Counted from the stretch's first letter, positions 1 through 7,966 are shown. The stretch is DNA of 64,000 bases from Thermoactinomyces sp. DSM 45891 (GCF_900119485.1 NZ_FPJZ01000010.1:1-64000); one strand, 5' to 3'. The notes: generated by a model not told the origin, from the letters alone. Translations and numbers: made by a program.

Positions 1-629
1 CTCATAGCCAAAAAGCCTATCACCACTGAGGAGATAAGAAATACCGTGTAGACGGCTGTTTCGTTACGAAATCGACTCGTTATCAATTGACAAAGTAGAG
101 CAAAAGCCGTGAGTCCTATAAAGAAAAATATCATCATGAAGCAAAGGAGAGTTCCCACGTTTAACTCCAAATGAGAGAAGAACATCTGAAAAAAGGAACT
201 CCACCTAGCATTTATGGAGAAAAACATAGAACCGATTATCATGTGAATGAGAAAATACACAACACAATACAACAAAACAGTCATGATGAGAGCGAGTACT
301 TTTACAATCCACCAGTTACTCCTCTTTTTCATGCGTGTTAGAACGAATAAATCAAATCCACTATTTACATTCATCATATGATACACAAATAAGATAATCG
401 GGAAAACGACACACACCCAAGTTAAGTATTGCAGTAGAGAGTCCGGAAATACGCCTCCCATTGAAAATAGTAAATAATCTACCAACTGCGGCTCAAATTT
501 CTCTCTCTGTCCCAGTTCATTAATCATTGGGATATGTATGAGGGTAAGGAGAATCAGCAAAATCGAAATCCCAATCGCCATTTTGCTTCGAATGCACAAG
601 TTAACGTTAGTTAATATTAGTTTAATCAT
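1..629 (-). CDS. Multi-spanning membrane protein, probable ABC-2-type permease subunit (3' end outside window)
   Basis: An open frame of 209 codons starts at the ATG at 629-627 and runs off the left edge without a stop, so the C-terminus is missing. The translation has about five hydrophobic segments separated by short basic loops, as in ABC-2-type exporter membrane subunits. It lies 9 bases downstream of the preceding membrane-protein gene on the same strand and ends a run of permease-ATPase-permease-permease, which is the main reason to call it a transporter subunit. I see no diagnostic motif in it. The alternative is an unrelated integral membrane protein of the same operon. Confidence 0.6.
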   Translation of the reverse strand, partial: MIKLILTNVNLCIRSKMAIGISILLILLTLIHIPMINELGQREKFEPQLVDYLLFSMGGVFPDSLLQYLTWVCVVFPIILFVYHMMNVNSGFDLFVLTRMKKRSNWWIVKVLALIMTVLLYCVVYFLIHMIIGSMFFSINARWSSFFQMFFSHLELNVGTLLCFMMIFFFIGLTAFALLCQLITSRFRNETAVYTVFLISSVVIGFLAM

Positions 630-638
630 CTATACCGC

Positions 639-1415
639 CTACTTTGCAAAATCTACTTTTCTAACCTTTATCCATCCTACTACTAAACAAACGAGAATGA
701 AGGCAAGACCACACAACATCGATATACTTGCCGTAAGTGTAGGAATGGGCGGAACAAGTTGATTTGGAAAATGGGCTAAAAACATCAGGTGTGAAGTAGG
801 GAAAAGGAAAGCCCAACTAGTAAATTTCTTGAAAACGATATATCCAGCGTACGTTAGTGCTCCACCTGTTATCCAAGAAACAAGCAAATTTCGAGAATAC
901 AAGGAAATCGTAAGGATCAACGCCCCAAATGCAGTCAAAGCTACAATTTGAAAACTGACCATCATAGACAGTATCTGAAATGCATTTGCCTTAACCAAAA
1001 AGGAAGAATGGGTATTCACTACAGGCTCAAATGGCAACCCTAAGGCCATACCAGCCAAAATATACCCTACTGCTACGGCGATCGAAAAGACAAATGCTAC
1101 ACAAAAAAGAGTCGCATACTTTGCGAGATACCAATGGGTACGGCTCTTCGTTCGTAGAGTAGTAAAAGAAAGATAAGAACTACCAAAGTCACCTATATAC
1201 AAATCCCAAATCAAGATCAAAAAGACACAGGGGAAAATGAGCAGGCATGTAAATATGTGAGTCGAAGAATTGAAAACAAAATCCCAGATGGTAACAGGAT
1301 TTACTTTACCGTCAAACTTTCCAATTACAAACGAAAGCACCAACATCACAAGCACACAAGCAACAAATCTCCACTTTCGACGCTGAAAATACTGAGTTAT
1401 CTCAAATGTGATCAT
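639..1415 (-). CDS. ABC transporter permease subunit (ABC-2 type)
   Basis: This 258-residue protein has about six transmembrane segments: one near residues 18-34, a cluster between 55 and 130, and the rest between 150 and 250. It ends in a short basic tail. Its start overlaps the end of the upstream ATPase gene by 14 bases, which indicates translational coupling. It is probably one of the membrane subunits that partners that ATPase in exporting, or giving immunity to, a peptide or lipophilic compound, as in BcrAB- or lantibiotic-immunity-type exporters. The substrate is not readable from sequence. Family assignment rests on topology and context rather than a motif. Confidence 0.65.
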   Translation of the reverse strand: MITFEITQYFQRRKWRFVACVLVMLVLSFVIGKFDGKVNPVTIWDFVFNSSTHIFTCLLIFPCVFLILIWDLYIGDFGSSYLSFTTLRTKSRTHWYLAKYATLFCVAFVFSIAVAVGYILAGMALGLPFEPVVNTHSSFLVKANAFQILSMMVSFQIVALTAFGALILTISLYSRNLLVSWITGGALTYAGYIVFKKFTSWAFLFPTSHLMFLAHFPNQLVPPIPTLTASISMLCGLAFILVCLVVGWIKVRKVDFAK

Positions 1416-2274
1416 GGTGCATGCCCTCTATGTTCGTAAACAAAATCTCATTCTGCCTTAAAAAGTCACCTAACTCCTCTTCACTAGCCCATTCTCCCTG
1501 AATAATTCCAACTGGATTTCCATTTTCATGAGAACTAATTTGCACAGAAGAAGACAGTTTATATAATTTCTCAAACTCTTGAAAGCTAGATAACTCCACT
1601 GCCCATCGTTTTTCTAACTGCTCCCTTAGTACTGATAGAGTGCCATTTTCGATGAGATATACTTTATCACAAAGCTGTTCAATCTCTTCTTTCACATGCG
1701 ATACCAATATGATAGCCGCTTCTCTCTTCACGCTATCACGGATCAGTTCCTTAAACATCTGAACACCTTGTTCATCTAAACCATTCGTCGGCTCATCATA
1801 TAAGAGAATATCCGGGCTCTCCATAAATGATTGTGCAATCCCAAGTCGTTGGCGCATCCCAAGAGAATAAGCCCGTACCTTCTTCTTGTTATTCGGATCC
1901 AGCCCAACTCGTTCCATCGATTGCATAACTGTTTGCTTATCGATTTTTTCTTGAATTCCCGCCAACATCAATAGGTTTTGCAAACCAGTATATTGCGGTA
2001 AAAAAGAAGGAGCTTCAATCAGTGCACCAACGGAAGTAGGTAATTGACCGAGTAAACCAGGTTGTACGATATCTCCGTTGACCGTTACCTTACCACTGCT
2101 AGCATACATCAATCCGGTTATAAGACGGAGTAACGTTGTTTTTCCCGATCCATTCATTCCAACAATCCCGATGACTTCACCCTTATGAATGCTTAGATTG
2201 ATATCTGTAAGCACCTGATGCTTTTTAAATCTCTTTGATACCTGACTAAATTCAATCATTGGAATTTGTGTCAT
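1402..2274 (-). CDS. ABC transporter ATP-binding protein
   Basis: This is a 290-residue ABC ATPase that energises the membrane subunits encoded on both sides. The Walker A motif GMNGSGKT lies at residues 39-46, the signature YSLGMRQR at about 136-143 and the Walker B with catalytic Glu (LLYDEP) at about 157-162, followed by a D-loop and a switch His (SH) near 190. About 75 residues after the nucleotide-binding domain form an accessory C-terminal region typical of BcrA/CcmA-type exporter ATPases. I chose the ATG at 2274, not an upstream in-frame ATG, because it overlaps the preceding stop as ATGA and has an AGGGAGG ribosome site. Confidence 0.92.
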   Translation of the reverse strand: MTQIPMIEFSQVSKRFKKHQVLTDINLSIHKGEVIGIVGMNGSGKTTLLRLITGLMYASSGKVTVNGDIVQPGLLGQLPTSVGALIEAPSFLPQYTGLQNLLMLAGIQEKIDKQTVMQSMERVGLDPNNKKKVRAYSLGMRQRLGIAQSFMESPDILLYDEPTNGLDEQGVQMFKELIRDSVKREAAIILVSHVKEEIEQLCDKVYLIENGTLSVLREQLEKRWAVELSSFQEFEKLYKLSSSVQISSHENGNPVGIIQGEWASEEELGDFLRQNEILFTNIEGMHHDHI

Positions 2275-3074
2275 TTCATAAGCCTCCCTTTGTAACGAGC
2301 AAAAAAGATCCCATATACTGTAAGCACCAAAACTGCCCAAATAGAAGTAAACAGTACTGAAATCTCCCAAATAGAGTAATCTATTCCTATTACATAGGAT
2401 CCCACTAAATCTACTGGAGCATAACGCTCAACATCGTACATGTAAAAAACGACTTGTAAAAAGCAAAATAGTAACCATGGAAAACATAGAACAACGTAAA
2501 TATTTTTTGTAACATTGGAGATGAGTACTGAAATCATTACCACAACCATGCTGAACAATGTAATGTGGGCGATGATTAAAAACATATAAAGAAATGGATG
2601 ATGAATAAATAACTCCTGCGCGTATGTAGGAGTTATCCCCTGCTCAATAGATAAGGCTGCTGGAACGGGAAACGTAGTTATGCAGTACAAGAAGCCAACG
2701 ATCTGTGCACACAGAGCAAACACTGCTGTAATAATAGATGAAGCGAGTATTTTTCCTAGAATATACTTCTTATATGACACACGTAATAAGCTCATTTGAT
2801 AAAAGCTAGTTCTGCGATCCCAAACAAGCGTATCTCCTGCCACCAATGGGACAATAAGAGCAAAAGCCAAGGGTAGGATCGGTCTAGCTCCATTTCCTAC
2901 TGCATATAAAAAAGCATTGAATGGATTATGGACGTTAGGATCAAATGGAACCAATTCCCCCGGACGGAAAATTTCTACTCCTACAATTATACATCCAACA
3001 AACAAGACAAAAGCAATCCACGTTTGCCAACGTAATATGGCCCTCTTGAATTCTACATTTAGAATATGTAACAA
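2271..3074 (-). CDS. ABC transporter permease subunit (ABC-2 type)
   Basis: This 267-residue protein has about six hydrophobic helices. A long extracytoplasmic loop after the first helix and the LVAGDTLVWDRR stretch following the second match the usual layout of ABC-2 permeases. The start is a TTG at 3074-3072 preceded by GAGGTG eight bases upstream. The stop overlaps the ATG of the ATPase gene. It is the first gene of the exporter operon and lies 83 bases downstream of the last of the three secreted-protein genes, with a terminator hairpin between. The ABC-2 class is well supported. The substrate is unknown. Confidence 0.75.
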   Translation of the reverse strand: MLHILNVEFKRAILRWQTWIAFVLFVGCIIVGVEIFRPGELVPFDPNVHNPFNAFLYAVGNGARPILPLAFALIVPLVAGDTLVWDRRTSFYQMSLLRVSYKKYILGKILASSIITAVFALCAQIVGFLYCITTFPVPAALSIEQGITPTYAQELFIHHPFLYMFLIIAHITLFSMVVVMISVLISNVTKNIYVVLCFPWLLFCFLQVVFYMYDVERYAPVDLVGSYVIGIDYSIWEISVLFTSIWAVLVLTVYGIFFARYKGRLMK

Positions 3075-3108
3075 CGATCATTCACCTCATTTGATAAAAC
3101 ATATGTTT

Positions 3109-3147
3109 AAAAAAACGGATGGAGATTGTAAAGTCTCTCCATCCGTT
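3109..3147 (-). terminator. Intrinsic terminator after secreted protein paralogue 1
   Basis: A perfect 10-bp stem (3116-3125 with 3136-3145) is followed on the minus strand by a run of T (3109-3115). It lies 11 bases past the stop of the 3158-3547 gene, separating it from the ABC exporter operon, though leaky read-through into that operon is possible. Confidence 0.85.
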
Positions 3148-3157
3148 AATCTTCTAT

Positions 3158-3547
3158 TTACGGTGCCCAAGTGTAGCCGAAGGTTGTAACATCAGGGTTA
3201 TTGTAAGCTGTTTCAAAATGCATCCTAATCAATTGCCCACGCTTTGCTGTGCTATGCAGAGCTGTAGTTACATCCTCTACACACTGTTTTTGTGGAGATA
3301 TATTATTCTTGTTAACATCATTGGTCATACAGAAGACACGACTAGTTGCCTTATGTACTCTTACAAGCTGAGTTTTAGGATCCCCTCCACCGTGTCCTGC
3401 GGGGCGTGGAACAGAATAATGGTCACCAGTACCATTTCCTCCGATGTGCGCACGATCATCATACGGGAACCAGGTAGCAGAAACTGATCCTAGTGAAGTA
3501 ACTAATACTCCAGCAGCAACTAATGTTCCGACTAATTTCTTTTTCAT
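3158..3547 (-). CDS. Small secreted two-cysteine protein, paralogue 1
   Basis: This 129-residue protein has a Sec signal peptide (KKK start, hydrophobic core, probable cleavage after VSA at residue 24). The mature part is about 105 residues with exactly two cysteines (C73 and C89), compatible with one disulfide. Conserved blocks shared with the two neighbouring paralogues are DHYS, GGGDPKTQLV, SRVFCMTND, QKQCV, MHFETAYNNPD and the C-terminal WAP. I do not recognise the family. Its own promoter and terminator frame it as a single transcription unit just upstream of the ABC exporter. A bacteriocin-like or other exported effector role is only an inference from size, duplication and neighbourhood. 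Confidence 0.85.
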   Translation of the reverse strand: MKKKLVGTLVAAGVLVTSLGSVSATWFPYDDRAHIGGNGTGDHYSVPRPAGHGGGDPKTQLVRVHKATSRVFCMTNDVNKNNISPQKQCVEDVTTALHSTAKRGQLIRMHFETAYNNPDVTTFGYTWAP

Positions 3548-3565
3548 TCAAATCAATCTCCCTAT

Positions 3566-3626
3566 GTAATATTTATTACGGCTTAAGGCCATCAGTAATT
3601 TTATAAGAATATTTTATGAAAGTCAA
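3566..3626 (-). promoter_or_regulatory. Sigma-A promoter and palindromic leader of paralogue 1
   Basis: On the minus strand TTGACT (3626-3621) and TAAAAT (3603-3598) are separated by 17 bases. The transcribed leader holds a GGCCTTAAGCC dyad and a GTAAT-N4-ATTAC palindrome (3566-3579) before the ribosome site GGGAG. The same arrangement is repeated upstream of paralogue 3, which supports it being functional. Confidence 0.75.
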
Positions 3627-4125
3627 TAATAATAATCGTATTTTTATTGATCACAAGGAGAATTTGTAGGATGATATCCTACCGCAAAATATGCTCCAAA
3701 ATAGCCGTTTTTTAGACCAATAAAACGCTTTAGCATGATAAAGAAATGTATGATTTACCTTGTTTTTTTGCTATAGCTGGAACAGGTAGCAAATAGGAAT
3801 TGTCAGACAGGAATAATCCAGTAATACCAAGGGTTGAGAGTACCTAAACTATGACATTTAAGGTCAAGTAGTATATATATATTTACAAAGGAACCTTAAC
3901 TGTCATTTCCTACAGAGAAAAAGGAGATGGAGGAGGGGCGAAAAGGTTGGGAAGGGGATATGTTAGACTGTAGGAAAAAATCAACCACATTTTTAGATGC
4001 AGTGTTTATGGGTTCGATGGGGTGCATTGTATACTATATATAGTGGATGAAGTATTAATGAATAGTAATTTAATACTGTATATTGATAGATTAACTTTTT
4101 TATAGAGAGGGTAGGGGTAAAATAC
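3627..4125. other. Intergenic region with duplicated upstream segment
   Basis: About 3595-3840 is homologous, at high identity over roughly 230 bases, to 5064-5275 upstream of paralogue 3. It represents the upstream half of the duplicated module. In the remainder, 3850-4125, I find no credible gene. It is AT-rich with a TATATATAT stretch near 3872 and another AT-rich palindromic patch near 4030-4045. Confidence 0.6.
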
Positions 4126-4155
4126 TGGATGGAGATTGTAAAGTCTCTCCATCCG
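4118..4155 (-). terminator. Intrinsic terminator after secreted protein paralogue 2
   Basis: The 9-bp stem GGATGGAGA (4127-4135) with its complement at 4146-4154 is nearly identical to the terminator of paralogue 1. The following T-run on the minus strand is weaker (AGTATTTTA). Confidence 0.75.
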
Positions 4156-4167
4156 GTAATCCTCTAT

Positions 4168-4563
4168 TTACGGTGCCCAACTGTACTTGAAGATATTAGC
4201 AGGATCAGGGTTATTGTAAGCTGTTTCAAAATGCATCTTAATCCATTGCCCACGATATGCTGTGCTATACAGGGCTGTAGTTGTATCCTCTACACACTGT
4301 TTTTGTGCAGATATATTATTTTCATTATAATCATTCGTCATACAGAAGACACGACTACTTGCATCCGTTACCCTTACAAGCTGAGTTCTAGAATCCCCTC
4401 CACCGTGTCCTGCTTGGCGAGGAACGGAATAATGGTCTCGTTGACCATTCGCTCCCAAAATTGCAAACTCATCATGATCATTGAACCAAGTAGCAGAAGC
4501 TGCTCCCATAGAAGTAACTAACATTCCGGCGGCCACTAATGTTCCGACTACTTTCTTTTTCAT
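4168..4563 (-). CDS. Small secreted two-cysteine protein, paralogue 2
   Basis: This 131-residue paralogue has the same signal peptide (cleavage after ASA, residue 24), two cysteines (C74, C90) and the same DHYS, GGGD, TQLVRV, FCMTND, QKQCVED and NNPD blocks. The mature N-terminus and the loop before the C-terminal YSWAP are the variable parts and include a two-residue net insertion. Only about 60 bases separate it from paralogue 3, and the gap has a leader and ribosome site but no visible promoter, so the two are probably cotranscribed. Function is unknown. Divergence focused in the exposed mature N-terminus would fit diversification of a secreted effector, but that is inference. Confidence 0.85.
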   Translation of the reverse strand: MKKKVVGTLVAAGMLVTSMGAASATWFNDHDEFAILGANGQRDHYSVPRQAGHGGGDSRTQLVRVTDASSRVFCMTNDYNENNISAQKQCVEDTTTALYSTAYRGQWIKMHFETAYNNPDPANIFKYSWAP

Positions 4564-4623
4564 ATAAAATCAATCTCCTTATGTAATAATATTACGGCTT
4601 AAGGCCATCCGGTAATCTTCTAT
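4564..4623 (-). promoter_or_regulatory. Duplicated leader joining paralogues 3 and 2
   Basis: This 60-base spacer fuses the 3' end of paralogue 3 to the 5' leader used by all three genes (GGCCTTAAGCC dyad, GTAAT-AAT-ATTAC palindrome at 4583-4595, ribosome site AAGGAG). The fusion point is a short GGATGG sequence shared by the paralogue terminators and the leader, which marks the duplication junction. The terminator has been lost here. Confidence 0.7.
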
Positions 4624-5013
4624 TTAGGGTGCCCAGCTGTATCTGAAGTAAGTCTCATCAGGGTTATTGTAAGCTGTTTCAAAATGCATCTTAATCAATT
4701 GATCACGCTTTGCTGAGCTTGTGAGAGCTGTAGTTGTATCCTGTACACACTGTTTTTGTGCAGATATATTGTTCTCGTTATAATCATTAGTCATACAGAA
4801 GACCCGACTAGTTGCCCATCTCACTTTTACAAGCTGAGTTTTAGGATCCCCTCCACCGTATCCAGCTTGGGCTACATGCGAATAATGGTCGTTTTTACCA
4901 AATCCCCCGATAGTCACAATCCCATCACTCTCGATCCACGTAGCAGAAACTGCTCCTAGCGAAGCAACTAATACTCCAGCGGCCACTAATGTTCCGACTA
5001 CTTTCTTTTTCAT
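4624..5013 (-). CDS. Small secreted two-cysteine protein, paralogue 3
   Basis: This 129-residue member of the tandem family has a Sec signal peptide (cleavage after VSA, residue 24) and cysteines at 73 and 89. It differs most in the mature N-terminal 35 residues (WIESDG, SHVAQAGYGGGD). It has its own promoter upstream and no terminator downstream, so it probably leads a two-gene transcript with paralogue 2. The ribosome site and leader are identical to those of paralogue 2. The family is not recognised, and a role as exported peptide, toxin or surface protein cannot be decided from sequence. Confidence 0.85.
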   Translation of the reverse strand: MKKKVVGTLVAAGVLVASLGAVSATWIESDGIVTIGGFGKNDHYSHVAQAGYGGGDPKTQLVKVRWATSRVFCMTNDYNENNISAQKQCVQDTTTALTSSAKRDQLIKMHFETAYNNPDETYFRYSWAP

Positions 5014-5032
5014 ATAAAATCAATCTCCTTAT

Positions 5033-5095
5033 GTAATAATATTACGGCTTAAGGCCATCCGGTAAAATTGTATAAGAATAGTTTATGAAAATCAA
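5033..5095 (-). promoter_or_regulatory. Sigma-A promoter and palindromic leader of paralogue 3
   Basis: On the minus strand TTGATT (5095-5090) and TACAAT (5072-5067) have a 17-base spacer. Downstream comes the GTAAT-AAT-ATTAC palindrome (5033-5045). Position and sequence match the promoter of paralogue 1. Confidence 0.75.
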
Positions 5096-5283
5096 TCATA
5101 ATAATCGTTTTTTATTGATCACAAGGAGAATTTGTAGTCGGATTTTTAGACCAACAAAACGCTTTAGTATAATAAAGAAATGTATGATTTAACCTGTTTT
5201 TTTCCTATAGCTGCAACAGGTAGCAAATAGGAATTGTTAGACTATAAAATCCAGTAATATCAAGGGTTCAAGTTTCCTGAAGG

Positions 5284-5547
5284 GTGACACTTAAGTACGC
5301 GTTGAAGCAGCGCGGTATTACACAGAGCATGTCCTACAAGGGAAATTGCCTAGATAATGCCGTCATGGAAAACTTCTTTGGTTTGCTCAAAAGTGAATTG
5401 CTTTATCTCCACGAATTTGAGAGTATGGATCATTTCAAACAGGAACTAGAGGATTATATTCACTATTACAACCATAAACGCTTGAAGATAAAACTAAAGG
5501 GCATGAGTCCGGTTCAATACCGAACACATACCCTACAGGTTGCTTAA
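5284..5547 (+). pseudogene. IS3-family (IS150-type) transposase, C-terminal fragment
   Basis: The 87 residues match the C-terminal end of the DDE integrase domain of IS150-type OrfB transposases. The run GNCLDNAVMENFFGLLKSE carries the last catalytic Glu, and a YNHKR-x-GMSPVQYR-type tail follows. The rest of OrfB, all of OrfA and the left end are missing. Upstream the sequence turns directly into the duplicated region of the secreted-protein cluster. It is a remnant, not an active element. The initial ATG-like codon is incidental because the true protein began far upstream. Confidence 0.85.
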
Positions 5548-5554
5548 ATCTTCG

Positions 5555-5579
5555 TGTCTAACTTTTTGGGTTCACTTCA
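5555..5579 (+). repeat. Right terminal inverted repeat of the IS3/IS150-type remnant
   Basis: The 25 bases end in GGGTTCACTTCA, the form seen at right ends of IS150-group elements, which terminate in CA. They lie 8 bases past the transposase stop. No matching left end was found in the window. Confidence 0.7.
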
Positions 5580-5605
5580 CTACCTTGTACTTTGATTTCT
5601 TGATT

Positions 5606-5651
5606 AAAATAGCACTTCGATTGTCTTTTGAACAATCAAAGTGCTATTTTC
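5606..5651. terminator. Bidirectional intrinsic terminator
   Basis: A 12-bp stem (AAAATAGCACTT with its complement at 5639-5650), extended by a GATTGT/ACAATC pair, is flanked by A and T runs on both sides. It lies 27 bases beyond the original stop of the M28 peptidase pseudogene. Confidence 0.8.
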
Positions 5652-5677
5652 TCTGGCCTACCCCCATTGCTAGTACT

Positions 5678-6947
5678 TATTTTGCTAAGTTTCCTAGCAC
5701 ATCCAAGGTAATATTCAACGAATTTTGTAAGTCTTCTTTTTGAATTTTATCAATGGTATCGTTATCCTTGAGTAGTTCTTATCTGTTTGATAGAATATAA
5801 GGGCGGTCGGAATCCCAGCATCTTCAAATGGGACTTGGTCACTAGCCATGAGGGTACCACGTTCATACTTAATTTTCATTTCTTTCGCTTTTTGCACGAA
5901 GGCATCCATTAGATGTTGCTTTGATTCAGGATAAGAGGTATATATACCTAGTGAATCTCCTACTCCTACCATGTCAAAGTTAATCATCCCGGCTATGTCG
6001 TCTTTTTGTTGCTTTGATAACGACTCTACATACTTTGTGGAACCTACCATCCACGCTTCTTCTGCTCCAAATGCCATGAACTGAATATTATGGTTCAATT
6101 TTTTTTGACAATTGCTTTGCTATTTCCATCATCGTTGCTGTACCAGAGGCATTGTCATTGGCGGCTGGGTTATCCACTCCATCATAGTGAGCACCCAAAA
6201 TATAGGTTTTCGGATTTTTGGCCCCTTTTTGTGCCTTGAGTGTCGCGATAATGTTTTGTGAATACGTTTTTCGTAATTCGGTTTTTGTTTTTAATGTCAC
6301 TTGTACATTCTTATCTTTTTTAAGTGCATTTTCTAAATCGAGACTATCCTCCATCGTAATGGCTGGGATGGGATCGATGTAAGAGTGTCTTACACCTTTT
6401 TTACCCCCTCCACTTATAATAATACCCACAGCTCCCGCTTTATGAGCTTCTACTGTATACACATTCTCTTTCATCATAGCCTTCTGTATGAAAACGATTT
6501 TACCTTTTACATCTAATTTGGAGAAGTCTGGTGCTTTTGCATTCGATCCTACATCTACGACGGATGCTGTAATTCCTTCATCGGGAGTGCTTGGAGAAGT
6601 ATGACAAGGTTTTGCTTTGATTCTTTGTTCTCAACTTTTAAAGAGGTGCCCAGGTCTTTCGTCTGATCGATAAACGGAAATTTTTGTACTTCAACCTCTA
6701 AACCAAGCTCACGAAATCGTTTTGAAATGTAGTCAGCAGTCCGGAATTCGCCTTCCGTACCTGCTAGCCTAGCATCATCTTTGTTAGCTAAATAAGTAAT
6801 GTCTTTCATGATACGATCGGTAGGACTACCTGTGTCAGTCGATTCATTTTTTGTAGAAGTAGAAGTAATATTGGCGGGGTTACAGGCAGTAGTAAAGACT
6901 AAAAAAACAGATAAAACGGAAAACGAAGAGATGAGTCTTTTTAACAT
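5678..6947 (-). pseudogene. M28-family aminopeptidase lipoprotein, disrupted by at least three frameshifts
   Basis: Three reading frames together encode one zinc-dependent M28 exopeptidase. The N-terminal part (6947 to about 6605) has a lipoprotein-like signal with a Cys after FTTA. The middle part carries a PA-like domain (IIISGGGKKG) and the first metal ligands (GAHYDG, DNASGTA). The C-terminal part carries the AEEAW motif and FDMVG. Frame is lost near 6605, in an A8 run at about 6103-6110, and near 5757. Restoring the last frame gives DNDTIDKIQ and a stop at 5678-5680. Three separate lesions make decay more likely than one sequencing error. When intact it would have trimmed extracellular peptides. 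Confidence 0.85.
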
Positions 6948-7175
6948 TTGAGTGCTCCCTTACGAATTATTTTGAAAACAATGATGAATAGTTCGGACTT
7001 GTGTAGTAGATTATACTTATATTTTTAATATTTATATATAATTTTTTCATTATATTAGATTGTAATATTTGGTATTAGATACTACATGATTACATAAGGT
7101 AAATTATATCAATGAACTTTATAGGTGGAATATACTCCATTTGTGTAATTCGTGATCAGATATTTTTATGTGTAT
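6948..7175. other. AT-rich intergenic region
   Basis: No gene is visible. The stretch 7000-7110 is almost pure A/T. It probably contained the promoter of the decayed peptidase, but I cannot pick a single convincing -35/-10 pair. Confidence 0.4.
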
Positions 7176-7206
7176 AAAAAAATCCCCTGATCTGAAGTTC
7201 AGAGGT
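7176..7206 (-). terminator. Intrinsic terminator of the GNAT gene
   Basis: On the minus strand a CCTCTGA...TCAGGGG stem (one G-U pair) is followed by a run of T. It begins about 45 bases after the stop of the acetyltransferase gene. Confidence 0.75.
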
Positions 7207-7250
7207 ATACATAATTTATTTTTTCCTAAAATGGTTTATCTTTTTCAGTT

Positions 7251-7805
7251 TCAATCACGATGAAACTCAGACCTCAATATCGAATACTGATACTCATCGA
7301 TCCATTCTCTTTTTGACATATAATTTTGCAATAAATGACCCTCGCGCCTCATTCCTACGCGCTCTAGAACCGCAATCGACTTGCTATTTCGGACATCTGA
7401 GAAGGCAATTGCTTTATGTTTTCCTAGTGAGTGGAACACATACCGTAATAACGCACTAACAGCTTCAGTGGCATATCCCTTTCCTTGGTAGTCTGGTGAG
7501 AGTGTGAAGCCGATCTCTACGATACGAGGCTCCAAAGCAGGCGTATGGAGGGCGCAATCGCCGATAAGTTGGTTTGTTCCGGCTAACGCAACCGCAAACT
7601 GGAACCAAGTCCCCGGTTGATTCGGTTGATGATTCATCTGTTGATTTACAAATGTTTGCGCCTCCTGATACTGATAATCTTCCCACGACTGAAAAGTAGC
7701 CACTTCCGGATTAGAACGATAGAAATGAAAATACTCTATATCGCTTGTACTAAATTTCCTTAAAATAAGGCGATCCGTTTTTTCAAAGAATGTAGATGCT
7801 TCCAT
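7251..7805 (-). CDS. GNAT family N-acetyltransferase (RimJ/RimL-like)
   Basis: This 184-residue single-domain acetyltransferase probably moves an acetyl group from acetyl-CoA to an amine. The N-terminal TDRLILRKFSTSD start is typical of the RimJ/RimL subgroup, and the acetyl-CoA pyrophosphate loop QGKGYATEA lies near residues 110-118. The late VRNSKSIAVLERVGM segment is also characteristic. It stands alone between its own terminator and an upstream terminator, so context gives no substrate. Family assignment is firm; the acceptor (ribosomal protein, antibiotic or metabolite) is unknown. Confidence 0.88.
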   Translation of the reverse strand: MEASTFFEKTDRLILRKFSTSDIEYFHFYRSNPEVATFQSWEDYQYQEAQTFVNQQMNHQPNQPGTWFQFAVALAGTNQLIGDCALHTPALEPRIVEIGFTLSPDYQGKGYATEAVSALLRYVFHSLGKHKAIAFSDVRNSKSIAVLERVGMRREGHLLQNYMSKREWIDEYQYSILRSEFHRD

Positions 7806-7878
7806 GTATGTACCTCGATTCTTGTACAGTCTGCATTTTCTTATTTTATCACGAATATTGCGGCTTCTATTAATAAAG

Positions 7879-7912
7879 GAAGAAGCTAGTTTTCTACAAC
7901 TAGCTTCTTTGA
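7879..7912 (-). terminator. Intrinsic terminator
   Basis: A perfect 10-bp stem GAAGCTAGTT (7882-7891) pairs with 7898-7907, with pyrimidine-rich DNA on both sides. It would stop transcripts arriving leftward from the cad region before the acetyltransferase gene. Confidence 0.7.
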
Positions 7913-7966
7913 TGTTTGTAGGTTTTCGTTCTCAGGATTAGATTACGGAATCAAAGGAATAGGCTA

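Noticed and set aside
3119..4959. Open frames on the plus strand opposite all three secreted-protein genes
   Set aside because: They are parallel only because the genes are duplicated; they lack ribosome sites, have improbable composition and mirror the conserved coding strand.
3158..5013. Assignment of the small secreted proteins to the lactococcin 972 bacteriocin family
   Set aside because: Size and the nearby ABC transporter are suggestive, but the mature sequences have two cysteines and lack the glycine/tryptophan-rich pattern I associate with that family.
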